NCBI GenBank assembly: GCA_020002185.1
Contig: CM034535.1
Span: forward strand, 65,557,699 to 65,621,698
Direction of reading: 5' to 3'
DNA length: 64,000 nt
Source: Paraescarpia echinospica
Taxonomy: Eukaryota > Annelida > Polychaeta > Sabellida > Siboglinidae
Made by a program: the position numbers and the translations under genes. Numbering within the stretch: position 1 is the stretch's first letter; each line of letters starts with the position of its first letter. Below are positions 53,130-64,000 of the stretch, piece after piece. The notes under the pieces are model-generated. The model was not told where the DNA came from. It was given only the letters and a program-made list of their open reading frames with translations, and ran no database searches.

Positions 53130-54077
53130 GTGCACACAAGGAGGCTCCTTGGCTCAACCACCAGCCGGACTGCTTACCAACAGACTATCTTCCCTGGTGA
53201 ACACTGCAGGTGGCTTCTTTGCAGCGTTTTTGGCCCCTTCCACCCGTAGGATAATATATTCACAAGCGATAACCCAGTTGCACGACTTCGCTGTAACTAC
53301 TTTTCCAGGAGAATATTGGTTTCCTGCCTCTGTTCCCTTAATTGATAATTGTATTGCTCATCTCCTCAGTACAGGATTGTCACCAGCCTCAGTCACTTCT
53401 CGTATGTCAGCAATTGCATTTTTTCACAAATTATTCCAGTTTCCAGATCCAACTGGTAATTTTTTAATCAGACGCATACTTCTAGGGGCTCACAAACAGT
53501 TGTCAAAAATAGGCCCCCGATTACCATACCTATTCTACATGCATTTTATGATTCCTCAGGACGTGACTCAGGCATCTTATTATGCTTGCCTAGTTCAAAC
53601 TATCTACCTGCTAATGTCTCATGGTTTCCTTAGCATCGGTGAAGTCACTAAGTCTCAGAATAACATAAACATATCCCAGGTATCAATTCTTTCGGACTCC
53701 CTAGTGATAGTTTTTCAACAGGCAGAACACCAATTTGGATCACACATTCCATCTCAATTCCACGCTCACGGACTAGGTACTGCCCAGTGGCGGCTTTATT
53801 TGAGTACATCTCTCAAAGGGGTCATGCTTCAGGCCCACTATTTTGTGACCCAGATATGTCAACAATCACCCTACATCAGCTAAATTCTTGGCTATCTGTC
53901 TCGTTAGCGTGGTCATCTCTCCATAATCAAAATATAAAATCTCACAGTTTTCGAATCGGGGCAGCAACATACGCTTCCGCTCAGGAATATTCCGACTCCC
54001 AAATCCAGAGGATGGGCCGTTGGAAATCCTTGGCATTCAAAAAATATATCCGGATTACTTCTTTTGAAACATTTTAA
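53130..54077 (+). pseudogene. Tyrosine recombinase of the DIRS/Ngaro-type element
   Basis: Two frames join at about 53785. The N-terminal SAM-like part reads SPASVTSRMSAIAFFHKL. The first catalytic Arg region reads MSHGFLSIGEVT, with Ser where the family has Arg. The C-terminal part retains H-x-x-R in SHSFRIGAAT and the Tyr in FKKYIRI. This enzyme would integrate the circular DNA copy of the element. Frameshift and Arg loss make it inactive. It follows RNase H directly, as in known DIRS/Ngaro elements. Confidence 0.82.
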
Positions 54078-54477
54078 AGATATATGGGACTTTGATCTAT
54101 CTCAAACCATGGAGTTGGGAGACTTTATTCAAATGTTTCTTTACCATGATTATCTGGATCATTTCTATGTAACGTTGACAGTATATAGCTAGGTTAACAT
54201 TGAGATTACATCAGAAACTCTGGTGTCTACCTTACCACAATCTCGACCAAGCCCACTAGCTGGTGATTTGTTTGTGATTTCCACCTTTACTCCGTGACTC
54301 TCTTTCTCTACATAAACCTAGCAACGCGCAGCATATTCCAATACACATCACATCCTATAACTACACTATAGATGAGGCAAGGAGCAGTGAGTAAAAATAG
54401 ATTAGTATCCTTCGGTAGCATTTTTCACTATATCTAAATATAAGGCCTAATAATATATGGATGTACTAGAAAAGTGG

Positions 54478-54545
54478 TCTCGAATGGTCGGGCTTTTAGC
54501 TTCTCCTCCTAGGAAAGGCTAAAAGACCGAGTGTTCGGGACCAGC
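54478..54545. repeat. Imperfect fold-back
   Basis: tctcgaatggtcgggctttt-agc is followed by its imperfect reverse complement gctaaaagaccgagtgttcg. The left arm also occurs as an exact 22-base direct copy starting at about 55993. Confidence 0.6.
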
Positions 54546-54767
54546 GACACCTAGGAATTAGCCGCACGACAGAATAACGTACATATGTATAGCATGCTTA
54601 ACGCAAAATGTCTTAAATTACTGTTTTGTTAGTTTATTATGGATGTGATACATATAAACTTTCTCTAATTGTATGTTCGCCTAGGAACTATTTCCTGCCG
54701 TGGCGCTGCACAGCGCCATGCGAGTGCTAAATGTAAGTACACATTTTGCACTTGACGCAAAGCATTT

Positions 54768-55832
54768 AAAGGAAATAAAAATAAGGCATTAGCTAAAATC
54801 CTTTTTCCATGTGTACACAAAGTTTAACATTGTATGTAACATTTGACAACATAAAAAAATACATTTGTAGCATAAATTCGATTTTAAATCCGTCTGTGAA
54901 GCGATTCCCGCGGAAAATTTAATTTTACTGAGCTAGGCAATCACGTGGTATCGTGACGTCACTTATGGTACACACTCGCATCAGGCCGACCCTTTCCATG
55001 CATTCAGAGCACTTTACAGGTACAGCTTTTGGGTCGAAACGAGTGTCAGAATGAGTTATTGTGCAATATTCCGACGTAATACAAACACTAGTCATCATAG
55101 AGGAACACGCAGTTATCTTACGGTTCCGTATGAATCGAATTGCATTCAAAACAATGAATGCGAATGGGCCTACAAGTCGACTAGGATTCGCCGAGCTTGG
55201 CCTAGGCTTGGGCTCGTTTTCAGAATAATTATATCGAATGCAACCAACGGGAGATAATCTACACCAATAAACATACATAGCAAACATATATTGTATCCAG
55301 CTACAGAAAATAACGTATAATTTCATAATATCACTAGAATATCGATATATGAAGGAGTTGTACAATTTATCATAACAACTTAAATCAGTCTGTAATTTGA
55401 CAGATCACAATTTGTTTTCACATATATATTTTTACAATATATTACCGTACAATATATGTAGGCCCTACAATTAATAAATTATATATCCATTGCATTATAT
55501 TTGTTTGGATAAATAACATTTAGAAACATCGTTATAATTTATGACCATATTTTCATTTTTGTAGCGAATAAATAATTATTACAAAATAAAAAATGATTTA
55601 CAAACAGTGCATTACAGTATAAAATGATTTAGTTTATATTATTTGGTGAAAACATAAACAAAAAGTGTAAAGAAAATCAATGATTTGCATAATGTCGGGA
55701 TTGAACCGGCATATTCGAAAATGTCCGGATGCACAGCATAAAATGTGGAATTTCTCATTCATTTAATTTGTTTTGGCTTAGTGAACATGAAAATAGATAG
55801 CAGGATGTAATATAATATGAATTCAAGCAATA
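54768..55832. mobile_element. TTAA non-autonomous element, copy 2 (3' end altered)
   Basis: Begins TTTAAAGGAAATAAAAAT and aligns with 16740-17350, 17617-17634, 17800-18075 and 18245-18365 of copy 1. It lacks the captured transposase fragment, the left inverted arm and part of the tRNA-like segment. The right CCTTTAA end is missing; the sequence turns into other DNA at about 55832. Confidence 0.75.
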
Positions 55833-55848
55833 GGTGTTTTTATTCACC

Positions 55849-55959
55849 AAGCATAGTCACTCGCGCAGCGCCCTGTGTTATTCGTGTGTGAACGTAATGC
55901 TACTGTATACGCTACCAGTTCAAATAAAAAATGGCGGATCGCTGAGTGACTATATGCTT
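55849..55959. mobile_element. Short inverted-repeat element (MITE)
   Basis: The left end aagcatagtcactcgcgcag and the reverse complement of the right end, aagcatatagtcactcagcg, match. About 111 bp, non-coding. No target duplication could be fixed. Confidence 0.45.
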
Positions 55960-56865
55960 GCTATATAATTGCTTTAATTGGTTGAAGTCATGTTCTCGAA
56001 TGGTCGGGCTTTTAGACACACCCCTCGCCGCAAACGCTACACTTGTGTAGAAAGTCTCGGAAGTAGACGTCATCGTCAACGTCGCTATTAGTTTATTGTT
56101 TTTATCGGTATTAGGTAATCTAGTCTGCCCTATGGCCAAAGTGGTAACCGAGGACATTGAACTAATGCTACTCTGGTTAAAACAGACGAGAACTCATCGT
56201 CATACGCCCAGAAATATTAAAATCAACATTTATTTCACCCGGCGGCACGCACAAATCGAACCACACCATGAAGTGCCGTTCGTAATATGTTCTCATATGG
56301 CATGTTTCTATTACTTGTTTGTAACTGGGGGAAATTCCCCATTTGGAGACGCGTAAAATATAGCGTATTAATTTTTATTTTATATTACAAATTATTATGT
56401 TACTGGCACACATAGATATGGCTGAAATTGGCTGCAAATCAGTCGTATGTGTTTGTAAAATTTTCGAAATTGCATATTAATTAGTTCTTTATATATATTC
56501 CACAACAGTGTGTGATTTAATATATTTATTATAAACTCGTATGCATAACGAGACCTTTGTCACTCATTTATTGACCTTCATATTCACATGTATGACAGTT
56601 ATGATATGTCCCATGTACCCTATGCATTAATTTGCCCCACTAGTATACTTGGGCGTTTTTTTGACGATGGCCAGGTCTTCGTCTGTACATGGATCGAATT
56701 ATTTCGACCTACCACCCTCCCGTCTTCCGATGTCACAGTCGAGCCAGTGGAGATCGAAGCTGAAGTTATGGCGGCGCGGCAGGGAAAAAATTTCTACACC
56801 AATTGGTTCGGCTGCCAGTCAAGGTTTTTGTGCCCCCCCCCAGACTCGCATTCTGGATCCAACCC
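55960..56865. other. Non-coding stretch
   Basis: No gene or element recognised. Small open frames here show no recognisable protein motif. Confidence 0.45.
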
Positions 56866-56869
56866 TAGG

Positions 56870-57130
56870 AGAGGGATGGGGACGAGAAGAAGGGGAAGGT
56901 GAGAATACAAACAAGGGGCGAGGACTATAAGGAAGAGAAGGGGATGAAGGGGGATGAAAGCGAAAGGGAGAAGGACAATGAAAAGAGGTAGGAAAATGAG
57001 GACGAAGAGAAAAGTGAAGAAGGAGTATGAGGGGAAGAAGAAAGAAAACAAGGATGACGAGGAAGAGAAGGAAGACGAGGAAACAGTGGAGGAGTAGGAG
57101 GACTAGAAGAAGGAAGACGAGGAGGAGAGG
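56870..57130. repeat. Polypurine tract
   Basis: About 260 bp of almost only A and G on the plus strand (for example gaagaaggggaaggtgagaa). Reading frames in it are low-complexity artefacts. Confidence 0.85.
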
Positions 57131-58111
57131 AACTATATGAAGGACGGTGATGAGAAAAAGGTAAGTGAACGTAAGTTCTCATATGCGCAGTATCGAGTCC
57201 TTAGGACTCTCCAAGACGCTTTACACAGTTGCGTGGCGAGAGTTGTCGGCGCCCGGGTGCAATACATAATTTTGACGCCCCCCAACACATCTTTACAGTT
57301 TTCATCTCCTACCAAACTAAATCGGTCATGATACCATGCAAGTTAACAAAATAATTGCATGTGTATATTACATTTTGTTTGATACAGTACATTATTGCAA
57401 ATACTTATAAACACCAAAAGTAAAGAGTTCACTTTTTATTCGATGTGATCTGTGAACTGTTCATTGTGAAAACAATAATGCATCATAGAAAGTACATTCG
57501 CACCAAAGGATAACTTTTCACCATTACTGCTTTTCTCGTCTTATTGCAGTAAACTGATTGATCACTTGCACGAACTATATAAGTTCTATAGGGCCATCTC
57601 TATAATTATAGGTGCCACGGAGGGCCAAGTTACTGAGGTGATCTTGTCCCAAAGAAGCTTCCAAACATGTAAGGATTCACATCAACGTATTGAAAGACCG
57701 TTCACTTCAAACCGCTATTTTGGTCAGAATATATATGTAACGTGGCGCGTAGATTCGTTTATATATTCCTTATTGTAGGGTCGGTAAAACGTGTGAATGA
57801 TAGAAACGGAGTTTAGATCTCACAGTAAATTTTTTTGTTCCACAATTTCCCCAGCTGCTGACGTTTTCACCACTCGGCAGTTTAGTTCGTGTTAGATGAT
57901 GCCTTGGTTGTTGAAAGAACAGCCACAGTAAGTGAAGGTTTCGATTGTTTATCTTTGTTTTGGTTAATAAAACATATTTATGTGGTCTTCAAGAATATAG
58001 TGCTAAAATTAAAGTGATACTTCACTATCCTGCAATGTATAAAGTTAGTGTGGGCTAAAATAATAAATAAATTAATACGTTAATAAAGTAAATAAATAAA
58101 TTAGAAGCCTT
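57131..58111. other. Non-coding stretch
   Basis: AT-rich with no recognised gene or element. Confidence 0.45.
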
Positions 58112-60050
58112 CCCAAAAAAACAGTAGTGGTTGTGACGGTATTTCCTCTAAACTTTTGAAAATAATTGAACCTTGTATCATCAAACCATTAACCCTTGTA
58201 ATAAATCAAATAATAAATACTGGTATATTTCCTGATACACTTAAACTCGCTAACGTAACTCCTATTTTTAAGAAAGATGACCCGTTTGATCTGTTTTTTT
58301 AAATTATAGACCCATATCTCTTCATCCAACAATTTCAAAATTGTTAGAGAAAATAATATCTAGTCAGCTAGCTGCATACTTTAATGATTCTGAACTATTA
58401 ATTTTATTAAAAATCAATATGGTTTTAGGAAAAAACACTACCGAATACGCATCACTTGAACTAGTAGATAGAATAATTACACAAATTGATAAAAATGATG
58501 TTCCTTTCAGTATTTTTCTTGACCTCTATAAGGCCTTCGATACAATTGATCACTCAATACTATTAAATAAACTAAGATATTATGGATTACAAGGTCCTAC
58601 CTTGAATCTATTTAATAGTTAGCAATAGAAGACAATACACCGAATTTCAAAATGAAATATATTATCTATCACAATTGGTGTACCACAAGGATCTATTCTT
58701 GGTCCCCTATTATTCATAAAATATATTAATGATTTTCCTAAAGCTAGCAAAATGTTTAACTTTATTATGTATGCTGACGATACCACCTTATTTAGCACCA
58801 TTAATAATTTTTATGATAATTCCCCAAATTGAAATATCGAATCAGCAATAAATGATGAATTCCTTAAAATACTTGAATGGGTAAATATTAATAAATTATG
58901 CAAAATAAATCTGTCGAAAACTTTACGCTCAATATCAATGGTATAAACATAGAAAGAGTGGATGAATTTAATTTTTAGGACTTACTTTAGATACAAATTT
59001 AAATTGGAATAAACACATTGAAAATGTATCAAACAAGTGTTCAAAAACAGTCGGCATCTTAAACAGACTAAAATATGTCTCCTCTAGAAATTTAAATTAT
59101 CTTACATAATACGTTATTTTTATTACTTATCAACTATTGTATTATGGCGTGGGGATACCAAGGTAGTCGAATGTTGAAAATACAAAAGAAAGCTATGAGA
59201 ATTTTATCTATAAGTAAATATAATTCACACCCAGAGCCTTTAAAAACAAAATTAATATCTTAAAACATTTATGACATATTAAAATTACATGAACTTTGTT
59301 CCCAAGTTTTATTTTAAAAATATACATCATGACCTCCCTGCCTACCTATTAAATTGGAAACCAAATACATACAAGTGCTTACGTACACAATAACAACACA
59401 AGGGCAAACAGAGTTACACCCATTCAGAACAAAACATGAATTTGCCGAAATATGTCTTAGATATAGTTTGCCACATGTCATTAACAATACCTCAAAGTTA
59501 GTCACAGAGAAAATTGGAACACCTAGCTTCAGAGGTTTTGCTAATTATGCGGAAAAAAAATTATTAGAAAAATACGTAGATACGTGTACAGTAGTAAACT
59601 GCTACACATGCTAACAAAGTCAATAAACTGTATTATTTTATGTGACATGTATGGATATGCATTATATATATCAGCATATGGGTATTGTATCTGTGCATAT
59701 ACATATGTGTTTTTTACAAGTATATTGATGTGTACTATCGACAACTATTATTATTTGTTTATTTTAACATATCATAAATATTCCAATACATACATATATG
59801 TAATCAAGCAATATCGGTTTCTTTTTTTTCTGCACATTGCACTTCCTTCGGTAAAATGGAGTTGAAAAAAATGATTATTGTGGCTCCTATGAGAGCGACT
59901 GTTATTGTCTTAATACGAGTCACAGATCCCACCTAATTTGAAATTACACTCCATTTGTATATATGAATATAATGATATGCCTATTCATGTTACGTTAATT
60001 TTATATTATACATATATTGTAACTGGGGTCTAAATAAAACTGTCTTGTTC
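58112..60050 (+). pseudogene. Decayed LINE (CR1/Jockey-group) reverse transcriptase and 3' UTR
   Basis: The plus strand carries, in broken frames: SSGCDGISSKLLKII, then PDTLKLANVTPIFKKDD, SIFLDLYKAFDTIDHSIL (motif A), [29 protein letters not shown] (motif C), LDTNLNWNKHIENVSNK and a C-terminal LRYSLPHVINNT ... CTVVNCYTC ending at about 59614. The 3' UTR runs to aataaaactgtcttgttctt (about 60030-60050). Many stops and frameshifts are present, so the copy is dead. The endonuclease part is missing. Confidence 0.85.
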
Positions 60051-60054
60051 TTGT

Positions 60055-60385
60055 TCTCTCCTCTGGATCTTTTCCAGGGAAGTTATGTCTTTGGTGGTGT
60101 GAGGGTCCTAGACTGGGCAAGCATATTCCAGGACAGGTCTGACAAGGGCTTTACATGCAGTTTCTTTTATTTTCTTATTCCCCATTTTGACATTCCTTTT
60201 AAGGAAACCCAGGGTCTTATTTGCTTTGTTTGCTGTGTTATTGATGTGGAGGCTCCATGTGTTGTCACTTGTGATCGTAATGCCTAGGTATTTCACCGTA
60301 TTGTTGTCAGTGGGAGCTTGTTCATGTAGCTTGTATGAGGCTTTCAGTGTCTGCCGTTTGCGCTCAGGACGGAACACTTCTGTTG
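60055..60385 (-). pseudogene. LINE C-terminal fragment (CR1-like)
   Basis: The minus strand reads VKYLGITITSDNTWSLHINN, then ANKTLGFLKRNVKMGNKKIK and ALVRPVLEYACPVW, the region after the reverse transcriptase in CR1/Jockey-group LINEs. It is joined directly to the RTE-like remnant on its right. Confidence 0.8.
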
Positions 60386-61680
60386 TTGGCCGTCAATCTC
60401 TATTCTGTCGTTGCATTTGCTGTTTACCCTCAGTACTTCAGTTTTCTTTTTATTGGGTTTTAGGCTGGTTTTTATGCAAATGCATTCATCTTTATTGTCT
60501 TTGCTTGCAGATGTCTGTAACTTGATGACATAAGCGCAATGTCATCTGCGAAGTCCAAGTCCTCATGTGTTGACATGAATCTCTATCTTATCCCTGTGTT
60601 GCTTTATTCTGTTTTGTCCTCATTATCCAGTCGACTACCATCAAGAAAATAAATTCAGACATTACGTCTCCTTGATTAACTTCAGTTTTTACCTTGAACC
60701 ACACACTCAGATTGTTCACCTTCATCTAACACTGCACATTCACTCTCCTCGTATAAAATCTGGACCATTCTGATTAACTTCTGTGGAATACCGTAGCCTG
60801 CCATGATTTCCCAAAGGCTCTTTGCGCACGGAGTCAAATGCCTTTTCGAAGTCTACGAAAGTTACAAATAGCGTTGCTTGCCATTCCACTACCCGTTCTA
60901 TTCTGTTTAGAAGGATGAACGTCTGCTGAACTGTCCTTCGTCCTCTTCAGAAGCTTGCTTGTTCATCTCTCAACTTGTTGTCAACCCCATATCTTATTCT
61001 GTCTATTATCACACTTCTGAACACTTTACTGGGGATAAATGTTACAGTAATTCCTCTCAAATGTCTACCCTTATAGGTATTTTAACAATCAGTCCCCGTT
61101 TCCACGTCTTGGTACTTTTCCTTGTTCCCAAATTGTTTTGAATAAGCTTAGAAACCAATTGTCGTCACGCATGTCTGCTTTCAACAAGTCTGCAGTAATG
61201 TCATCTTTGCCTCCAGCGTTCTCATTTTTCAGCTTCCTCGGTGCTGCCCTAATCTCTGTTTTTGTTATGGAGTCTGTGCTGATTTCATCTATGATCGGAT
61301 CTAATTCAATATTTATCACGTGGTCATCGGGCATAGGTCTATCAAGGATTTCTTCAAAGTGCTCTTTCCATCTCTCCATCTTCAGTTATAATAAGGTTTC
61401 CATATTTGTATTTTATTGCATTCGCTGTCGTGTGTTTGTTGTTACTAAGTGTTTTTGTGATGTTGTAGACTTCTTTCATCGTTCCATTCCCGGCTGCTTT
61501 CTCTGTTTCTGCGGCCATGTTGTCTATCCACTTTCTTGTGTCTTGTCTCATGCTTTTCTTTACGACTTTGTCTTTTGTTGATACTTATCCTTGTAGCTCT
61601 GTTTTATTTTTTTCTGACTTTGCTTATCTATGTTGTTCTTTAGTCGTTTCTATCGTGTCTTTATAACGACTACATAATTA
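60386..61680 (-). pseudogene. RTE/BovB-like LINE remnant
   Basis: On the minus strand: RKWIDNMAAETEKAAGNGTM, then MERWKEHFEEILDRPMPDDH, EIRAAPRKLKNENAGGKDDI and, further on, VDWIMRTKQNK and LDFADDIALMSS (catalytic FADD motif at about 60545-60575). Stops and shifts break the frame throughout. Confidence 0.8.
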
Positions 61681-61921
61681 ATACTACGAACAACCATATG
61701 CTTCTGGCCCGGAAGGACGCACAGACATTTATTGTCATTTTATAATATAATACTGCGGAACCGTACATCTCTAACTAAGCATTACTACCTAACACTTCTC
61801 CACTTTTATTTTAAACATAAGATATCTTTACCGATACAGTTAACAATCAAAGTATATTTGTCCATTCATACTTCCAAGTATGGTCACAATAATGTATCTC
61901 CATTATTCAATATGATCAGAT

Positions 61922-62211
61922 TGTAGTGGAGTGTACCCCTAGCGGACTATAGGAGAACTGAACCTGCATCATTTCTCGAGCATTTGACAACGTTACAGTT
62001 TATTGTATCTACCTATACAGTACTATGCTTTATGACTCGTTTATTTATTTGCTGAAGATGCGTGTAAGTTGTCACACTATATAAACATCGATACAAATAC
62101 ACAAGGGTGTTATTTATGAATAAACGAACGATCTGCAGCATTGTATTAAGCACTCGTCGACAGTCCGGCCTGTTATCGCTCACGCTCGCATACGCGAATA
62201 CGGTGGTCGCA
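61922..62211 (+). mobile_element. Putative 5' LTR
   Basis: A TG...CA segment of 290 bp starting TGTAGTGGAGTGTACCCC and ending ggtggtcgca, with a TATA-like tatataaac near 62078-62086 and aataaa near 62116. Two bases later comes TGGTGCATAATC, which could be a primer-binding site. The 3' LTR is outside the window, so the limits are inferred. Confidence 0.4.
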
Positions 62212-62238
62212 TCTGGTGCATAATCTACCGTTGTGATC

Positions 62239-64000
62239 ATGGATCCGGCCACGCCCAAGGTACATGTAAAGTGTCCCGTCGACAGATGCGAATACCGCCC
62301 GAATGTCACCGACGCCACGCTCGCAGCCACACTCCTCACCATCCACGCGCAGAGTCAACATGTCGCCACACCCGCGCCCAGCCACGCTGCCGGCGCCACG
62401 TCCAAGGTGGAGAAAATTAGCCGCCCGACCGTTGATGAGGGGATCTCCCTGGAAGATTGGCTGTATTTCGAGCAACGTTGGCGTGAATATAAAGACGCTA
62501 CGCGAGTCGCCAGCTCCGACCTCACTTACCAGCTCCTGGATTGCTGCAATCCCGAGGGACTACGGAAGAATCTCATGCGGGTTCACCGTGATGCGCTGGC
62601 CTCCTGCAGCGAACGAGACCTACTGGCCAACATTAAGAAGTTGGCGGTGCGCGCCGAGAACGCGACGGTAGCCCGGGACGTGCTGTCGATGATGCGGCAG
62701 GACCGAGACGAACCTGTCCGCACCTACAGCGCTCGACTCAAGGGGCAAGCGCGAGTTTGTCAGTTCGTCGTTAAGTGTCAGTGCCCGAGCTGCCCGAACG
62801 ACGATGCATGCGTTGGGGCAGATTACAGCGACATTGTGGTGCGGGACCAGGTCGTCCTGGGCTGCGCCGATCATGACATCAAACTGGATTGTCTGACCGA
62901 GAAGGGACCGAGTACACCTCTCGAAGAGGTTCAGGCGTTTGTTGAGGGCAAGGAATCGGGAAAGATTTCCCTCCAGCAGCTGAGCGACGGATCCGAGGCG
63001 GCTGCCCAGATCAGCTCATTCCGGAAACAGCAGAGAGCGGTCTTCAAACAACATGCCCCACCCACACCCCTGCCTACTCCGCGGTGCACACACTGCGGCC
63101 AGATCGGCCATGGTAGCAGCAGGGACGAACGCTCTGACAACTGCCCGGCATACGGCCAAACCTGCACCAAATGCGGCAAGAAAGGTCACCTTGGGACCGT
63201 ATGCAGGCAAAAGTCGCCGGCCGGCACACTCTATGTGCAACGCCGCCCGCGCCGGTCACCGCAGAGGGAAACCGCTACAGCTCTCTTCCAGTCACTATGC
63301 AGTGTGGAGAACGCGCCGCCTATCGACAACGAGATCGTCTGCGACCTCGGGGATTTCAAACTCGAACACTACGTTTACGATGCCACTCAAGACACGTGGG
63401 TGAAGAAATCATCGGCCCCACAACCTGCACTGTCGTTATACATCACTCACTACCCGTGCGACACTCGCGCTCTCGGCCTCCGCACGCCACTGAGGCGCCC
63501 GACTAAGGCTGCGTTGGTGTCGGTAGTGGCTGATACAGGCTGCCAATCGTGCCTGGCTGGGACGAATCTACTCTCCAAGCTCGGATTCACCGAGCAATTC
63601 CTGAGCAAAACACGTCTGCAGATGTCAGCTGCCAACGGAAAAAATATGGACATAATCGGGGCGATCGCCCTGCGCCTATCAGACTCCACTTCTCCAGGTG
63701 GCACAGAAACACGCCATATTGTCTACATATGTCGAGACACGAGCGACTTCTTCTTGTCTCGAGGAGCATGTGTGGCGCTAGGCATTGTGTCGCGTAACTT
63801 CCCCGACGTCGGCCAAAGCCAACAGCCCTCAGCGGAGGTGAACACGTGCAGCGCCGCCTCAGAGTCGTCGATGACCGCGGCCTGTGAGTGCCCCCGCCGT
63901 CAACCTCCACCACTGCCTCCGCAAAAGCTGCCCTATCCAGCCATTGAGGACAACCGCAGAAAACTGGAGCAGTGGTTGCTGTCGCACTACAAGGCTAGCA
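62239..64000 (+). CDS. Gag-protease part of an LTR retrotransposon polyprotein (partial, open to window edge)
   Basis: One frame is open without a stop from ATG 62239 to the last base, 587 codons. A Gag-like helical part includes DEGISLEDWLYFEQRWREYK and a Cys cluster (CQCPSCPNDDAC). Two CCHC zinc knuckles follow: C283-x2-C286-x4-H291-x10-C302 and C309-x2-C312-x4-H317-x4-C322. An aspartic protease motif lies at ADTGCQSCLAG (D432-T-G). Reverse transcriptase and integrase should follow beyond the edge. The layout fits a Ty3/gypsy-type element. The region is clearly more GC-rich than its surroundings and fully open, so the insertion is recent. The product packages and processes the element's own RNA. 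Confidence 0.85.
   Translation, partial: MDPATPKVHVKCPVDRCEYRPNVTDATLAATLLTIHAQSQHVATPAPSHAAGATSKVEKISRPTVDEGISLEDWLYFEQRWREYKDATRVASSDLTYQLLDCCNPEGLRKNLMRVHRDALASCSERDLLANIKKLAVRAENATVARDVLSMMRQDRDEPVRTYSARLKGQARVCQFVVKCQCPSCPNDDACVGADYSDIVVRDQVVLGCADHDIKLDCLTEKGPSTPLEEVQAFVEGKESGKISLQQLSDGSEAAAQISSFRKQQRAVFKQHAPPTPLPTPRCTHCGQIGHGSSRDERSDNCPAYGQTCTKCGKKGHLGTVCRQKSPAGTLYVQRRPRRSPQRETATALFQSLCSVENAPPIDNEIVCDLGDFKLEHYVYDATQDTWVKKSSAPQPALSLYITHYPCDTRALGLRTPLRRPTKAALVSVVADTGCQSCLAGTNLLSKLGFTEQFLSKTRLQMSAANGKNMDIIGAIALRLSDSTSPGGTETRHIVYICRDTSDFFLSRGACVALGIVSRNFPDVGQSQQPSAEVNTCSAASESSMTAACECPRRQPPPLPPQKLPYPAIEDNRRKLEQWLLSHYKAS

Noticed and set aside
50819..54077. A Ty3/gypsy element
   Set aside because: The terminal enzyme has tyrosine-recombinase motifs (SHSFRIGAAT, FKKYIRI), not an integrase, and the gag type matches DIRS/Ngaro elements.
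56588..56930. Possible exon of a second host gene
   Set aside because: The frames show no recognisable domain, run into the polypurine tract and have no convincing paired splice sites.
62303..62671. 122-codon plus-strand frame near the right edge
   Set aside because: It is an out-of-frame shadow of the longer open Gag frame that starts at 62239.

Overview
The window is animal nuclear DNA. It has spliced coding exons with GT-AG introns, vertebrate-like protein families, several non-LTR retrotransposons, a tyrosine-recombinase retrotransposon, an LTR retrotransposon and several DNA transposons. The mix of mobile elements, the AT-rich introns and the heavy minisatellite load suggest a marine invertebrate such as a mollusc, brachiopod or similar lophotrochozoan. 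The species cannot be named from the sequence alone.

Positions 7921-40018 (minus strand) carry the first 25 coding exons of a GBF1 orthologue, the large Arf guanine-nucleotide exchange factor of the early secretory pathway. The exon boundaries were worked out by hand and every splice phase closes. They give residues 1-1207: the DCB region, HUS region with its NYDCD box, the Sec7 catalytic domain with the glutamic-finger motif, and the start of the HDS region. The remaining C-terminal exons lie left of position 1, beyond a tandem array of more than 7 kb. No second host gene was recognised.

The introns are crowded with private minisatellites (unit lengths 64/53, 32, ~125, 28, ~37, 25, 49 and 68 bp). 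Several arrays run flush to splice junctions. Two contain host exon sequence: the exon 20 acceptor plus its first 18 coding bases is repeated about 76 times, and a piece of exon 10 is repeated about 16 times in an intron that is open in frame from exon 9 to exon 10.

Intron 22 holds a 4.68-kb DNA transposon (10581-15261) with inverted repeats of about 490 bp, a 4-bp AATA target duplication and a two-part transposase that I cannot assign to a superfamily with confidence. Intron 21 holds a hAT-like non-autonomous element and a TTAA-flanked non-autonomous element. The latter contains an identical 164-bp piece of the neighbouring transposase. A second copy of the TTAA element, lacking that piece, lies at 54768-55832.

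Right of the gene the window is mostly retroelements: an RTE-like LINE with an intact 1016-codon ORF (41755-44812, minus), a decayed LINE end (44945-46045, plus), a broken DIRS/Ngaro-type retrotransposon (about 50045-54077, plus), a decayed LINE (58112-60050, plus), two LINE fragments joined head to tail on the minus strand (60055-61680), and the 5' part of an LTR retrotransposon whose Gag-protease frame is open from 62239 to the window edge.
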